A stretch of 28,181 bases of DNA from Spirochaetales bacterium (GTDB taxonomy: Bacteria > Spirochaetota > Spirochaetia > Sphaerochaetales > Sphaerochaetaceae): the NCBI GenBank assembly GCA_028723145.1, contig JAQYFM010000174.1:1-28181 (forward strand). Reading direction: 5' to 3'. The translations under genes were made by a program, and so were the position numbers. How positions within the stretch are numbered: the first letter of the stretch is position 1; every line of letters starts with the position of its first letter. Below the pieces are notes generated by a model. It was given only the letters and a program-made list of their open reading frames with translations, was not told where the DNA came from and did no database searches. Below are positions 15,465 to 24,722 of this stretch, in pieces.

Positions 15465-18400
15465 ATGGAAAAAAAGAAAAAAAAGATTTTTTCACTACTA
15501 TTTTCACTAATAATGCTGCTCTTTGGGGCAGCATTAGCTGCTTCTAAGCACATTGGACTTTTTTCTAAGTTCCTTACTCCCTACTTAGATTATCTTTGCT
15601 TAACTAATTCGTCTTATTGTGTATATATACCAGCAGCTTTATTTATTTTCTTGGGAGTATTTTGTTTAGCCGTTAGAAGGAGAAAACCTTTTAGCTTGTT
15701 ATTAGTTTTTTACATGATTTTCATGTATTACTCTCTTTTGGTTGCTTTTCATACTTTTAATGGAATTAATGTCCCAGCCTTTATTATTTCAAAAGTTAAC
15801 CAACGACCTTCTTTGATAATAATATGTTTAGTTTTAGAAGTAATACTTTTCATGATTTTAATTGTGATAACTTCAGCATTAAATGCTCGTTATCAAAAAA
15901 AACATCCTAAGAAGGATAAGAAAAAAGAAGTTGTAAAGAAAGAAACAAATCAAGAAGAAAATACTAAAAACGTTGAAGAAAACACATATGATCCTTCAAG
16001 TCCAATTTCATTTCCAAAGGCACCAACACTTCCAAAGTTTTCAACATTTTCAAGTGATGATGCACCTAATAATGAAATAGTTGATGAGATAAAAAGTGAA
16101 GCAACTGTTGATCATATCTATGATTCTCCAACTGCATCTATTACGGCCTTTCAGAGTGCAAAAGAAAGAGTTGAGGAAAAGTGTAAAGAGGATGAGGTAG
16201 AAAGCTTTACTATCAAAAGACCAACAAGTCTTTTAGGCACAACCTTAGAGCGAATTAATAAAGATGAGGTAGAAAGTCAAATTGTAAATCAACGTCCGAT
16301 TATTGGTTTTGAGGATAAAAAAGAGGAGACTAAAATTAGTAATGATCCATCTATTGCTCCTTCAAATCTTCCTCCAACACACCCTAGATATAGAATGTTT
16401 GAGGCGTTAAAAAAGAAAGATAACGCAACTGCTACAGCACCTGTTACTCCAAAGAATGAAGAAAAGGTAGATGAGGTAGTAATGAAAGAGTCCTTTGCAC
16501 CTTCAAACCTTCCTCCAACTCATCCTCGATATCAGATGTTCCAAGCTCTTCATGAGTCTCGTGATACATCTTCAACCCCTTCTAGACCTTTTGTCTCTAC
16601 TACTCAAGTTAAGCAGGAAAGTGGGGCGTCAAAAACAGAAATAGCAGCATCTCTCTCTGATGCTATTAGAATGCGTAAAAAGGCTGAAGATATTAAAGCT
16701 TTAGAAGCAGAAAAAGAAGAAAGAGAGCGTAATGAACAGCTTAAGAGAGAGGCTGAAGAGGAAGCTGAGAGATTAAAGGCAAAATTAATAGAAGAAGATC
16801 GTGCAAGACGTGAAAGCTTACTTAGAGAGCAATATAGAAAAGAAGCTGAAGCTAAAGTTAGAGCAGAGCTTGAAGCTCAAGGTATTTCCTTAAAAAAGGA
16901 TGATGTTCATGAATTACCTCGTACAGATTCATACTATCAAAGTGCAAGTACTGCAAAAATGGTAGGTGGGGCTCAACTTGAGGATGCTAAAGAAGTAAAG
17001 AGTGAAGAAAACTCATCCCAAATTGAATTTAAAGTTGGTATTGGCGGGCTAGCTAGCAACAATGCTGGTGAAGAGGCTATATTAAATCGTCAAAAAAGAG
17101 GATACAATCCTCCAAACTCAGACCTTTTAAAGACCTATCCTCAAGCAAGTTATGAAATTGATGATGATACTAGAGCTTTAGGTGAGTTAATGTGCACTGT
17201 AATGCATGACTTTAGAGTAGATGTAACATTAATTAATATCATCAAGGGACCAACTGTTACTATGTTTGAATATGACTTAGCTCCAGGAATTATGGTCTCT
17301 AAGGTTACTTCACTGCAAAACAACATCAGTATGCGTATTGGAGGTAAACAAATAAGAATACTTGCTCCAGTACCAGGTAAGAGCGCTATTGGCATTGAGG
17401 TTCCAAATGAAAAGAGAGCTACTGTAGGCTTTAAAGAACTTTTAGATCCATTAAAAGAAAGTGGGTATAAAGTTCCAATGATTTTAGGCCGCAATATCTT
17501 AGGTGAGCCTATGATGCTAGATGTTGCTAAAACTCCACATCTATTGATTGCTGGTACTACTGGTTCTGGTAAGAGTGTATGTATTAATGGTTTAATTGTT
17601 TCCATTTTATACACAAAGAGTCCTAAGGAAGTAAGACTTATTATGGTTGACCCAAAGGTTGTAGAACTACAAGTTTACAATAGAATACCACACTTACTAA
17701 CCCCTGTAATTACAGAACCAAAGAGAGTATTAAAGATGCTTTCATGGTTAGTTGATGAAATGGAAAGGCGATATAGAGTCTTTTCTCAAATTGGTACAAG
17801 AAACATCGAAGGTTTTAACCAAAGTGTTCATACTCTTGGTTATGCTACAGAGAAGATGCCATATATTGTATTAATCATGGATGAGTTTGCTGACCTTATG
17901 ACTGTAATTGGAAAGGATATGGAGAGCTATGTTGCAAGACTAATGGCAAAGGCAAGAGCTGCAGGTATTCATGTCGTTATGGCAACCCAAAGACCTTCTA
18001 GTGAAGTTATTACAGGTACAATTAAGAATAATATTCCATCACGTATTTCATTTGCAGTATCTTCTGCAATGAACAGTAGAATTATTCTTGATGAATCAGG
18101 AGCTGAGAACCTCCTTGGTAGAGGTGATATGCTCTATCTTGCAAATGGCTCAAATGCATTAAGTCGTATTCAAGGTGCCTTCTTATCTGATGATGAAGTT
18201 GATAAGGTTGTTAGCTATGTTAAGTCGCAAGGTGAACCAGATTACCTCGATGAGTCAATCTTTGAGGATGATGTCGAAGAGGATTCATATGACGATGGAT
18301 CTGACTCTTGTGGTAATGGCGATGAAGATATGTATGAAAAAGCTAAGCAGATAGTATTTGAAAGAAAGGGTGCTTCTGCTTCATATCTCCAAAGAAGACT

Positions 18401-18509
18401 TGGAATTGGATACAACAGAGCGGCTAAGCTCGTTGAACAGATGGAAGAAGAAGGTATTGTAGGACCTGCAAATGGTTCTAAACCAAGGGAGATATTAAGA
18501 TATGAATAA
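15465..18509 (+). CDS. ftsK: DNA translocase FtsK/SpoIIIE
   Basis: This 1014-residue translocase pumps chromosomal DNA through the division septum. The N-terminal part has about four membrane spans (roughly residues 9-28, 50-66, 70-87 and 111-135). A long, charged, low-complexity linker (about 140-540) follows, containing two copies of an 18-residue motif (298-315 and 345-362). A Glu/Lys/Arg-rich probable coiled coil lies at about 400-470. The motor begins near GYNPPNSDLL. Walker A is GTTGSGKS (697-704) and Walker B is VLIMDEFADLM (Asp806, Glu807), with the ATQRPSSEVITG segment after it. The C-terminal winged-helix gamma domain (about 955-1014) ends PREIL; gamma domains recognise KOPS-type polar sequences. 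Confidence 0.96.
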   Translation: MEKKKKKIFSLLFSLIMLLFGAALAASKHIGLFSKFLTPYLDYLCLTNSSYCVYIPAALFIFLGVFCLAVRRRKPFSLLLVFYMIFMYYSLLVAFHTFNGINVPAFIISKVNQRPSLIIICLVLEVILFMILIVITSALNARYQKKHPKKDKKKEVVKKETNQEENTKNVEENTYDPSSPISFPKAPTLPKFSTFSSDDAPNNEIVDEIKSEATVDHIYDSPTASITAFQSAKERVEEKCKEDEVESFTIKRPTSLLGTTLERINKDEVESQIVNQRPIIGFEDKKEETKISNDPSIAPSNLPPTHPRYRMFEALKKKDNATATAPVTPKNEEKVDEVVMKESFAPSNLPPTHPRYQMFQALHESRDTSSTPSRPFVSTTQVKQESGASKTEIAASLSDAIRMRKKAEDIKALEAEKEERERNEQLKREAEEEAERLKAKLIEEDRARRESLLREQYRKEAEAKVRAELEAQGISLKKDDVHELPRTDSYYQSASTAKMVGGAQLEDAKEVKSEENSSQIEFKVGIGGLASNNAGEEAILNRQKRGYNPPNSDLLKTYPQASYEIDDDTRALGELMCTVMHDFRVDVTLINIIKGPTVTMFEYDLAPGIMVSKVTSLQNNISMRIGGKQIRILAPVPGKSAIGIEVPNEKRATVGFKELLDPLKESGYKVPMILGRNILGEPMMLDVAKTPHLLIAGTTGSGKSVCINGLIVSILYTKSPKEVRLIMVDPKVVELQVYNRIPHLLTPVITEPKRVLKMLSWLVDEMERRYRVFSQIGTRNIEGFNQSVHTLGYATEKMPYIVLIMDEFADLMTVIGKDMESYVARLMAKARAAGIHVVMATQRPSSEVITGTIKNNIPSRISFAVSSAMNSRIILDESGAENLLGRGDMLYLANGSNALSRIQGAFLSDDEVDKVVSYVKSQGEPDYLDESIFEDDVEEDSYDDGSDSCGNGDEDMYEKAKQIVFERKGASASYLQRRLGIGYNRAAKLVEQMEEEGIVGPANGSKPREILRYE
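16356..16550 (+). repeat. Duplicated 18-residue motif in the FtsK linker
   Basis: Two in-frame 54-base units (16356-16409 and 16497-16550) encode APSNLPPTHPRY followed by RMFEAL in the first and QMFQAL in the second. Sixteen of 18 residues are identical, while many third codon positions differ, so the protein sequence appears to be held by selection and is not a recent DNA duplication. The copies are 87 bases apart within an otherwise low-complexity linker. Confidence 0.85.
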
Positions 18510-19296
18510 GAGTGCTATTAAAAATGGTGAATTAATAAAAGAAGAGGATGCAGTTGTTTCAATTACATCCCGTGAAGTTCAATGTAATTTTTCTGTCTAT
18601 GAAGCTTTAAGAGTACTTGGAGGAAAGGTAGTACACCTTTGTGATCATGAAAAAAGATTAAAAGAAAGTGCTGCAATGTTAAATATGAAGCTTCCTGCTC
18701 TTAATCTTAAAGAAAACATTGAAAAGTTAATTAAAAAGGATAACTTAAAGGACGTTACAATGCGTATTTTAGTTATCGGGGGAAAAAATCCTCAAGTATT
18801 TATTACATACCAAGATTTATTAACATACCCTGATTCTTACTATGAAAAGGGAATTGGGGTTACCACCTATTTTGGCGAACGCTTTATGCCAAAGTGTAAA
18901 ACAAGTAATTTGCTACTTAGCTACCTTGCACTAGAAGATGCAAAAAGCAAAGGTGCTTTTGAAGCTCTACTAGTTGATAGAAATAATAGAGTGCTTGAAG
19001 GAACTCGCTCTAACTTCTATATGTTAAAGGATAATGTAATTTACACCGCAGGTGATGAATATGTCCTCTCTGGAGTTACAAGAATTTCTGTACTAAAAGC
19101 ATTGGAAGAAATGGGTGTAAAAGTAGTATTTGAAAGTCCAAAGTTAAGTGAAATTGAGAGTGCAGATACACTCTTTATTTCATCAACAAGTATGGCGGCA
19201 ATGCCTGTTTCTACTTTGAACTCAAAACCTATCAAATGTGATTTTGATTTTGTAAAACGTGTTACAACATATGTAAGAGCACACGAACTTGATTAA
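18502..19296 (+). CDS. Class IV PLP-dependent aminotransferase
   Basis: The 264-residue protein belongs to fold-type IV PLP enzymes (branched-chain aminotransferase, D-amino-acid transaminase, aminodeoxychorismate lyase). The expected order is present: HEKRLKESA, the probable PLP lysine Lys133 in CKTSNLL, the GAFEALLVD segment, LEGTRSNFY (Glu166, Asn171) and LSGVTRISVL, then SADTLFISST. At this length it could be any of the three activities; the sequence alone does not decide, and no pab or ilv gene is near. It overlaps ftsK by eight bases and has AGGGAG at 18486-18491, so it is probably the last gene of the mnmE operon. Confidence 0.82.
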   Translation: MNKSAIKNGELIKEEDAVVSITSREVQCNFSVYEALRVLGGKVVHLCDHEKRLKESAAMLNMKLPALNLKENIEKLIKKDNLKDVTMRILVIGGKNPQVFITYQDLLTYPDSYYEKGIGVTTYFGERFMPKCKTSNLLLSYLALEDAKSKGAFEALLVDRNNRVLEGTRSNFYMLKDNVIYTAGDEYVLSGVTRISVLKALEEMGVKVVFESPKLSEIESADTLFISSTSMAAMPVSTLNSKPIKCDFDFVKRVTTYVRAHELD

Positions 19297-19310
19297 TAGA
19301 GTAGTTATTT

Positions 19311-19376
19311 CCAATAGACAAAAAATCTTAATACAATAATAATGTAGTTATTGAATATAAGAATTTTTTTATTGGG
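19311..19376 (+). promoter_or_regulatory. Long imperfect hairpin before the DEAD-box helicase gene
   Basis: The gap holds a nested hairpin. Bases 19311-19316 pair with 19370-19375, 19320-19325 with 19364-19369, 19326-19330 with 19358-19362, and an inner stem joins 19334-19339 to 19348-19353. The seven T at 19364-19370 could make the inner part an AT-rich terminator for the upstream operon. Read as one structure, it reaches to within seven bases of the helicase ATG and could mask its weak ribosome site (GGG at 19374-19376). TACAAT at 19332-19337 is a possible -10. I cannot decide between these roles. Confidence 0.5.
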
Positions 19377-19382
19377 TAATAT

Positions 19383-20873
19383 ATGAATTTTAATCAATTA
19401 GGTTTAACAGATAATGTTCTAGAAGGAATAAAAGCTTCTGGTTTTGATAGTTGTACAAACGTTCAAGAAATGGTTCTTCCTGTTTCTCTATCGGGAAAGG
19501 ATGTAATGGTTCAATCCAAGACAGGATCAGGAAAAACTGCTGTATATCTTATTACTATTTTAGAACAATACCAGAAGAGGAAGAATGCAAATCTTCCTCT
19601 TCCAGTTAGTTTAGTAATTGCACCAACAAGAGAGCTTGCACTTCAAATTGAGGAAGACGCTAAATTACTCTCAAGTCATCTTGATGGTTTTAAGGTCGGT
19701 TGTTTCTATGGTGGTGTTGGTTACCAAAGACAAAATGAAGAGATTAGCTCAGGACTTTCTCTATATGTTGGAACCCCTGGAAGATTAATTGATTTCGCAT
19801 CATCTAGTAAAATTGATTTTAGACAGTTTTCTACTGTTGTTATCGATGAAGCAGACAGAATGTTTGATATGGGTTTTTATCCTGATGTTCAAAGAATGTT
19901 CTCTATGATGTGTGCAAAGGAAGATCGTCAAACACTATTACTTTCTGCAACACTCTCAACAAGAGTTAGAAATTTAGCTTGGGAGTATATGAATGACCCA
20001 ATTGAAATCGAAAGTCAACCTGAAGAAATAACTGTTAAAAATATTACTCAAGAACTATTTCATGTTTCTAAAGATGAAAAGTTTTCTCTATTACTCTCTC
20101 TTTTAAATAAGATTGCTCCAAAAAGTTGTTTAATTTTTACAAATACTAAAGGACGTGCTGTTGAGGTTTCAAAACGTCTTGCCTTAAATGGATATAAAAC
20201 TAGCTACCTTATGGGTGATATGCCTCAAAAGGAGCGCTTAGATGCTCTAAATAAGATGAAAAATGGTAGTCTTGATATTTTAGTTGCAACAGATATTGCT
20301 GCAAGAGGCTTACAAATTGATGACCTTGAATTAGTAGTAAATTACGATATTCCTGAAGACTATGAAGCATATGTTCATAGAATTGGAAGAACAGCAAGAG
20401 CTGGTAAGAGTGGAAAGGCGATTACCTTAGCTTGTGAAGAATACATTTATGGCCTAGAGGCTATTGAAAACTATATTCAAATGAAAATACCTGTATTGTG
20501 GGCTGACGAAGTTGGTTTAGTTGAAGTAGAAGATAAAAGTGCTGGCTATAAGAGTGTTAAGAAAAGTCCAAAGCAATCTAAGACTAGAGCAAAGAAGGGT
20601 ACAACCCAAAAGAAGGTTAGTGAAAAAGGTAAAAAATCAGTTGATTACGATAAGCTTGCCAAAATGTCTCCTGAAGAGAGAATGGCTTACTATAAGAAAA
20701 CATATGGTTCAAGTGAGCAAGCAAAAAGCGTTAAGAAAGAAAGTAGTGATAATAAAAGGAAAAGTAGCGTAAGTGGTATGCCTAATGTCAAAAGCGCTCC
20801 TTCTCAAAAAACTACAGAGCCAAAGAAGGGTATTATCAGTCGCATATTTGGATTATTTAGGAGAGCAAAATGA
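19383..20873 (+). CDS. DEAD-box ATP-dependent RNA helicase
   Basis: The 496-residue protein shows the helicase core: an N-terminal F-x-LGL/GF Q-motif region with Gln28, motif I SKTGSGKT (45-52), Ia PTRELALQ, TPGR, motif II DEAD (155-158), motif III SAT (188-190), and in the second RecA domain IFTNTKGRAVEVSKRL, ATDIAARGLQI and HRIGRTAR. Such enzymes unwind short RNA duplexes in ribosome assembly and mRNA decay, often in the cold. A tail of about 110 residues is rich in Lys and Ser (probable RNA binding) and ends in an amphipathic basic helix (GIISRIFGLFRRAK), which might touch membrane or a partner. The following gene overlaps it by four bases. Confidence 0.93.
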   Translation: MNFNQLGLTDNVLEGIKASGFDSCTNVQEMVLPVSLSGKDVMVQSKTGSGKTAVYLITILEQYQKRKNANLPLPVSLVIAPTRELALQIEEDAKLLSSHLDGFKVGCFYGGVGYQRQNEEISSGLSLYVGTPGRLIDFASSSKIDFRQFSTVVIDEADRMFDMGFYPDVQRMFSMMCAKEDRQTLLLSATLSTRVRNLAWEYMNDPIEIESQPEEITVKNITQELFHVSKDEKFSLLLSLLNKIAPKSCLIFTNTKGRAVEVSKRLALNGYKTSYLMGDMPQKERLDALNKMKNGSLDILVATDIAARGLQIDDLELVVNYDIPEDYEAYVHRIGRTARAGKSGKAITLACEEYIYGLEAIENYIQMKIPVLWADEVGLVEVEDKSAGYKSVKKSPKQSKTRAKKGTTQKKVSEKGKKSVDYDKLAKMSPEERMAYYKKTYGSSEQAKSVKKESSDNKRKSSVSGMPNVKSAPSQKTTEPKKGIISRIFGLFRRAK

Positions 20874-22600
20874 AGCTTTTCAAGAGATTTGTAGCTTACT
20901 ATAAGCCCTTTCTAAATCTATTTATTTTAGATATTTCAGTTGCAACTTTTTCATCTGTGCTTTCTATTCTTTTTCCAATGTTAACTAGGTATTTATTAAA
21001 TAAGCCAATACCTGAAAGAGATTATCATGGAATGACTATTATTTTTGCCATTATGATAGCTGTCTATATTATTCAAGCTGTAAGTAACTACGTTAGGATT
21101 CGTTGGGGACATATTTTAGGTGTTAGAATGGAAAATAAGATGAGAGAGGATTTATTCTCTCATCTTCAAACCCTTTCTTTTTCATATTTTGATAAAACAA
21201 AGACTGGAACAATAATGAGTAGAATTTCAAACGATTTGTTCCAGATTGCTGAAGTAGCTCACCATGGTCCTGAAGATTTATTAATAAGTATTGCAACAAT
21301 TATTGGCGCATATATTTTAATGTTCTTTATTTCAGTTCCACTTGCGCTTGTTTCTTTAATTCCACTTCCATTTATGCTCTTCTATGGCATTGTTTTTGGA
21401 CACAGAATGAAGGAAAAAAATAGGGCAGTTAGAAGATCTGTTGCAAATATTAATGTTGATGCAGAGAACTCTATCCAAGGGATAAGAGAGGTAAAATCCT
21501 TTGCACAAGAGAACTTCCAAAAGAATAAGTTTGAAGCATCAAATGTAAAGCTAAAGGAAACAAGAGAAGCAATGTATAAGCAAATGGCTTCTTACCATGC
21601 TGGAATTGGCTTTATGAGAGACTTATACTACCTAGTTACAGTTGCAGGAGGAGCGTTATTAATTGCTTTTGGTTATGCAGAACTTACAGATTTATTAACA
21701 TTCGTCCTCTATGTTTCTGTAGTATTACCTCCAATTGATCGACTTATTAACTTTACAGAGCAACTTCAACAGGGTATTGCCTCTTTTGAACGCTTTACCG
21801 AGGTAATGGATATTAAGCCTGAAATTGAAGATGAAAAGGATGCAAAAGAGCTAGTTGTGAAGGATGCAACAATTAAGTTTGATGATGTTTCTTTTTCATA
21901 TGAATCAAGAAGTGGAGAAAAGGTAACTTCAAACTTAGATTTAGTAATTCCTGGAGGATCTAGAGTTGCTATAGTTGGTGAAAGTGGTGCTGGAAAAACA
22001 ACAATTGTCTCTCTTTTAGCAAGATTCTATGAGCGTGATAAGGGAAGTATCACTATTGATGGTGTTGATATAAAGAATGTAACCCAAGAGTCCTTACATA
22101 AGGCAATTGGATTTGTTCAACAAAATGTATTCTTATTTGATGCATCAATTAGAGAAAACCTTAGATATGGAAAGAGCGATGCAACTGATGAAGAACTTTG
22201 GAAAGCATTAAAGATTGCAAATCTATATGACTTTGTTAAAGGTTTACCTGAGGGGCTCGATACAGAGGTTGGAGAACGTGGTACTAGATTATCTGGTGGT
22301 CAAAAGCAAAGATTATCAATTGCAAGAGTATTTTTGAAAAACCCACCAATATTAATCTTTGATGAAGCAACAAGTAGCTTGGATAGTGAAAGTGAAGCAT
22401 TAATTCAAGATGCCTTTAACAATATTTCTAAAGGAAAGACTTCAATTGTAATAGCCCATAGACTCTCAACTATCGTTGATTGTGATAAAATATTTGTCAT
22501 TGAGAAGGGCAGTGTAAAAGAAGCTGGAAACCATCAAGAATTACTTGCAAAGAATGGCCTTTATGCAAGATTATATAATGTGAAAAGGGATGAGTTATGA
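20870..22600 (+). CDS. ABC exporter, fused permease and ATPase (MsbA-like type)
   Basis: This is a 576-residue half-transporter with an N-terminal six-span exporter domain (about 1-310; it contains SFSYFDKTKTGTIMSRISND, the usual coupling region) and a C-terminal nucleotide-binding domain. Walker A is GESGAGKT (370-377), the signature is LSGGQKQRLSIAR, Walker B is ILIFDEATSSLD, and the switch is IAHRLST. It should work as a homodimer or paired with another half. Substrate is unknown: lipids, drugs or peptides are possible. Membership in an operon with an acyltransferase gives slight support to a lipid role, but the operon is mixed. Confidence 0.9.
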   Translation: MKLFKRFVAYYKPFLNLFILDISVATFSSVLSILFPMLTRYLLNKPIPERDYHGMTIIFAIMIAVYIIQAVSNYVRIRWGHILGVRMENKMREDLFSHLQTLSFSYFDKTKTGTIMSRISNDLFQIAEVAHHGPEDLLISIATIIGAYILMFFISVPLALVSLIPLPFMLFYGIVFGHRMKEKNRAVRRSVANINVDAENSIQGIREVKSFAQENFQKNKFEASNVKLKETREAMYKQMASYHAGIGFMRDLYYLVTVAGGALLIAFGYAELTDLLTFVLYVSVVLPPIDRLINFTEQLQQGIASFERFTEVMDIKPEIEDEKDAKELVVKDATIKFDDVSFSYESRSGEKVTSNLDLVIPGGSRVAIVGESGAGKTTIVSLLARFYERDKGSITIDGVDIKNVTQESLHKAIGFVQQNVFLFDASIRENLRYGKSDATDEELWKALKIANLYDFVKGLPEGLDTEVGERGTRLSGGQKQRLSIARVFLKNPPILIFDEATSSLDSESEALIQDAFNNISKGKTSIVIAHRLSTIVDCDKIFVIEKGSVKEAGNHQELLAKNGLYARLYNVKRDEL

Positions 22601-23346
22601 TTAAGTTTATTAAGATTGCTATTGCTGCAATTATTATAATTCCATTTTTAATTTTGAGCTATGTGCCTATTTTTATTTCTTTTTTATTTAGAAAAGCGGG
22701 AAATGAAAAGGCATCAAGATTTATTATTGATAAAACAGCACACTTCTTAATAAGATTAATATTCTTATTACTTGGTGGTAAGGTTGTCCTAGAAGGATCT
22801 GAAAATATTCCAAGCGAAGGAAGAATTTGCTTTATCGCAAATCATACCTCCCTCCTTGATTGTATTGCTGTAATGTATCCAAAGAATGTATTTACAGGCT
22901 TCATTGGTAAGGTTGAAGTAAAGAAAATTCCAATAGTAAGCAATTGGTTTAGTGTCCTAAATTCAGTTTATATCGATAGAAAGAGTCCAAGAGACTCAAT
23001 TAAAGCTATCCTTCAAGGCTCTGAAAACATAAAAGGTGGACTTCCAATGACAATCTTCCCTGAGGGCACAAGAAGTAAGGATGGCCTTGTTCATGAGTTT
23101 AAGGCTGGTTCATTTAAGATGGCTACTCGTGTTGATGCAATAATCTGCCCTTGTGTAATAAAAGGTACTAGATATCTATTTGAAACACCTTATTCTTTAT
23201 TAAGAAAGAAAGTTTACATTACTTTCTTACCTCCAATTGATACTTCAAAACTAAGTGAGGAAGAGAAAAAGGATGTACATAGTAGTATTGAAAATAGCAT
23301 CAGAGAGTGCTATGAAAAGCTTCCTGAAATTAAAAAGAATAAATAA
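22597..23346 (+). CDS. 1-acyl-sn-glycerol-3-phosphate acyltransferase (PlsC-like)
   Basis: The 249-residue membrane enzyme transfers an acyl chain to lysophosphatidic acid, giving phosphatidic acid. An N-terminal hydrophobic stretch (about 4-31) is followed by the catalytic motif NHTSLLD (His83, Asp88), FIGKVEVKKIPIVSNW, and FPEGTRS (154-160, substrate phosphate binding). A third family block, ICPCVIKGT, follows. This is the standard PlsC arrangement, though specificity among lysophospholipid acyltransferases cannot be read from motifs. It overlaps both neighbours (four bases before, one after). Confidence 0.9.
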   Translation: MIKFIKIAIAAIIIIPFLILSYVPIFISFLFRKAGNEKASRFIIDKTAHFLIRLIFLLLGGKVVLEGSENIPSEGRICFIANHTSLLDCIAVMYPKNVFTGFIGKVEVKKIPIVSNWFSVLNSVYIDRKSPRDSIKAILQGSENIKGGLPMTIFPEGTRSKDGLVHEFKAGSFKMATRVDAIICPCVIKGTRYLFETPYSLLRKKVYITFLPPIDTSKLSEEEKKDVHSSIENSIRECYEKLPEIKKNK

Positions 23347-24722
23347 TGCTTAAAGTAGAAAATCTTTCTTTTTCTTATACTGTTTATGAAAGCACCTCTA
23401 ACAGGGTGCTTTTTGACAATGTTTCATTTGAATGTGGTGAAAATGAAAATGTGTTAATTTTAGGAAATCCTGAAAAAGGAAAATCTACACTCTCCCTGAT
23501 TCTTTCAGGATTAACTCCGAAATATAATGATGGAACGCTAAAAGGAACCATTACTTATGATTTAATGGATGTAAGTACTGCACTTGATGAGATGACAGTT
23601 TTTTCTTTAGTTGTTCAAAATGCTACAGATTTTATCATTTCATCAACAGTAGAAGAAGAAATTGTTTTCCCAATGGAAGCTTTAGGCCTTGATAAAAAGG
23701 AAATGGAAAAAAGGCTTAGCGAGGTACTATCTTTTTGGGGACTCGAAAAATATAGAGATATTTCCACATCAGAGCTTAGTGGTGGTGAAAAGCGTAGATT
23801 AATGCTTTGTGCAGCAGATGTTTGTCAAAGTAAATATATAATTTATGACGAAGCTTTTGATGACCTTGATATTAGTTATAGAAAAAAACTAAGCCAAAGA
23901 TTGAAAGAGAGAAAGTGTGGATCTGTTGTTTTTGCTTCTCACTATCTTTCATGTTTTGATGGCATATTTGATAAAACCTATATTTTAGATAATACGTTAA
24001 TTGAAGCAGATGAAAAGCTAATTAATAGATTTTCTGAAATACCTAAGTTTATAATTAACTCCAAAATAACTGATGAAGAATTAGTTGTTAGAAACCTTAC
24101 CTTTACCCATCCTCATAGATCTGTATTAGAGGAGAGGCCTTTTACAATCAAAGTTGATAACTTTTCGCTCAAGAAGGGGGATGTTGTAACTCTTAAGGGA
24201 TTAAATGGAAGTGGCAAATCTACATTTTCATCAATCCTATGCGGGCTTTATGATAAGGAAAGTGGTGAAATAAGATATAAAGGAAAGAGTCTAAAGAAGA
24301 AGGAATTATCAAGAATTGTGGGCTATATGTTCCAAAATCCTGATTTCCAAATCTTCTTACCAACTGCTTATGATGAGCTTTCATTTGCCTTAGACTATTT
24401 AAAGCTTACCCAAAAAGAGAAGAAAAAGAGGGTTGAAGAGTTATTATCTATTTTTAATTTAAAGGGTGATGAAGTTGCCTCATTGATGAGTTATGGAGAA
24501 AGAAAAAGACTTCAATGTGCCATTTATTACTCTCTTGATAGACCTTTTTATATCCTAGATGAATTAGATAGTGCCCTTGATTACAAAGAATCTATTAGAC
24601 TAATAAATTTACTATCATCAAAGGGGTCTGGAATATTGTTAATAACCCATGATGAAGAATTTGCAAATAAGATTACTAATCATGGCTACTATATAGAAAA
24701 TGGAGTGTTATATGCAGATTAA
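23346..24722 (+). CDS. ecfA: ECF transporter ATPase, two fused domains (EcfA-EcfA')
   Basis: One 458-residue chain holds two ABC ATPase domains that are usually separate EcfA subunits. Domain 1 has Walker A GNPEKGKS (40-47), Q91, signature LSGGE (144-148) and Walker B YIIYDEA. Domain 2 has Walker A GLNGSGKS (285-292), FQNPDFQIF with Gln330, the degenerate signature MSYGE (381-385), Walker B YILDEL and His435. These domains power an energy-coupling factor vitamin importer with the EcfT and S components encoded directly downstream. The second signature departs from LSGGQ, so the two ATP sites may not be equivalent. Confidence 0.9.
   Translation: MLKVENLSFSYTVYESTSNRVLFDNVSFECGENENVLILGNPEKGKSTLSLILSGLTPKYNDGTLKGTITYDLMDVSTALDEMTVFSLVVQNATDFIISSTVEEEIVFPMEALGLDKKEMEKRLSEVLSFWGLEKYRDISTSELSGGEKRRLMLCAADVCQSKYIIYDEAFDDLDISYRKKLSQRLKERKCGSVVFASHYLSCFDGIFDKTYILDNTLIEADEKLINRFSEIPKFIINSKITDEELVVRNLTFTHPHRSVLEERPFTIKVDNFSLKKGDVVTLKGLNGSGKSTFSSILCGLYDKESGEIRYKGKSLKKKELSRIVGYMFQNPDFQIFLPTAYDELSFALDYLKLTQKEKKKRVEELLSIFNLKGDEVASLMSYGERKRLQCAIYYSLDRPFYILDELDSALDYKESIRLINLLSSKGSGILLITHDEEFANKITNHGYYIENGVLYAD

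Noticed and set aside
17150..17614. Long - strand open frame opposite ftsK
   Set aside because: It lies wholly inside the conserved FtsK motor domain on the other strand, with no ribosome site or family resemblance. It is a shadow of that coding sequence.
19301..19352. Direct repeat of GTAGTTATT (19301-19309 and 19344-19352)
   Set aside because: Two nine-base AT-rich copies can arise by chance, and the second is part of the hairpin already described.
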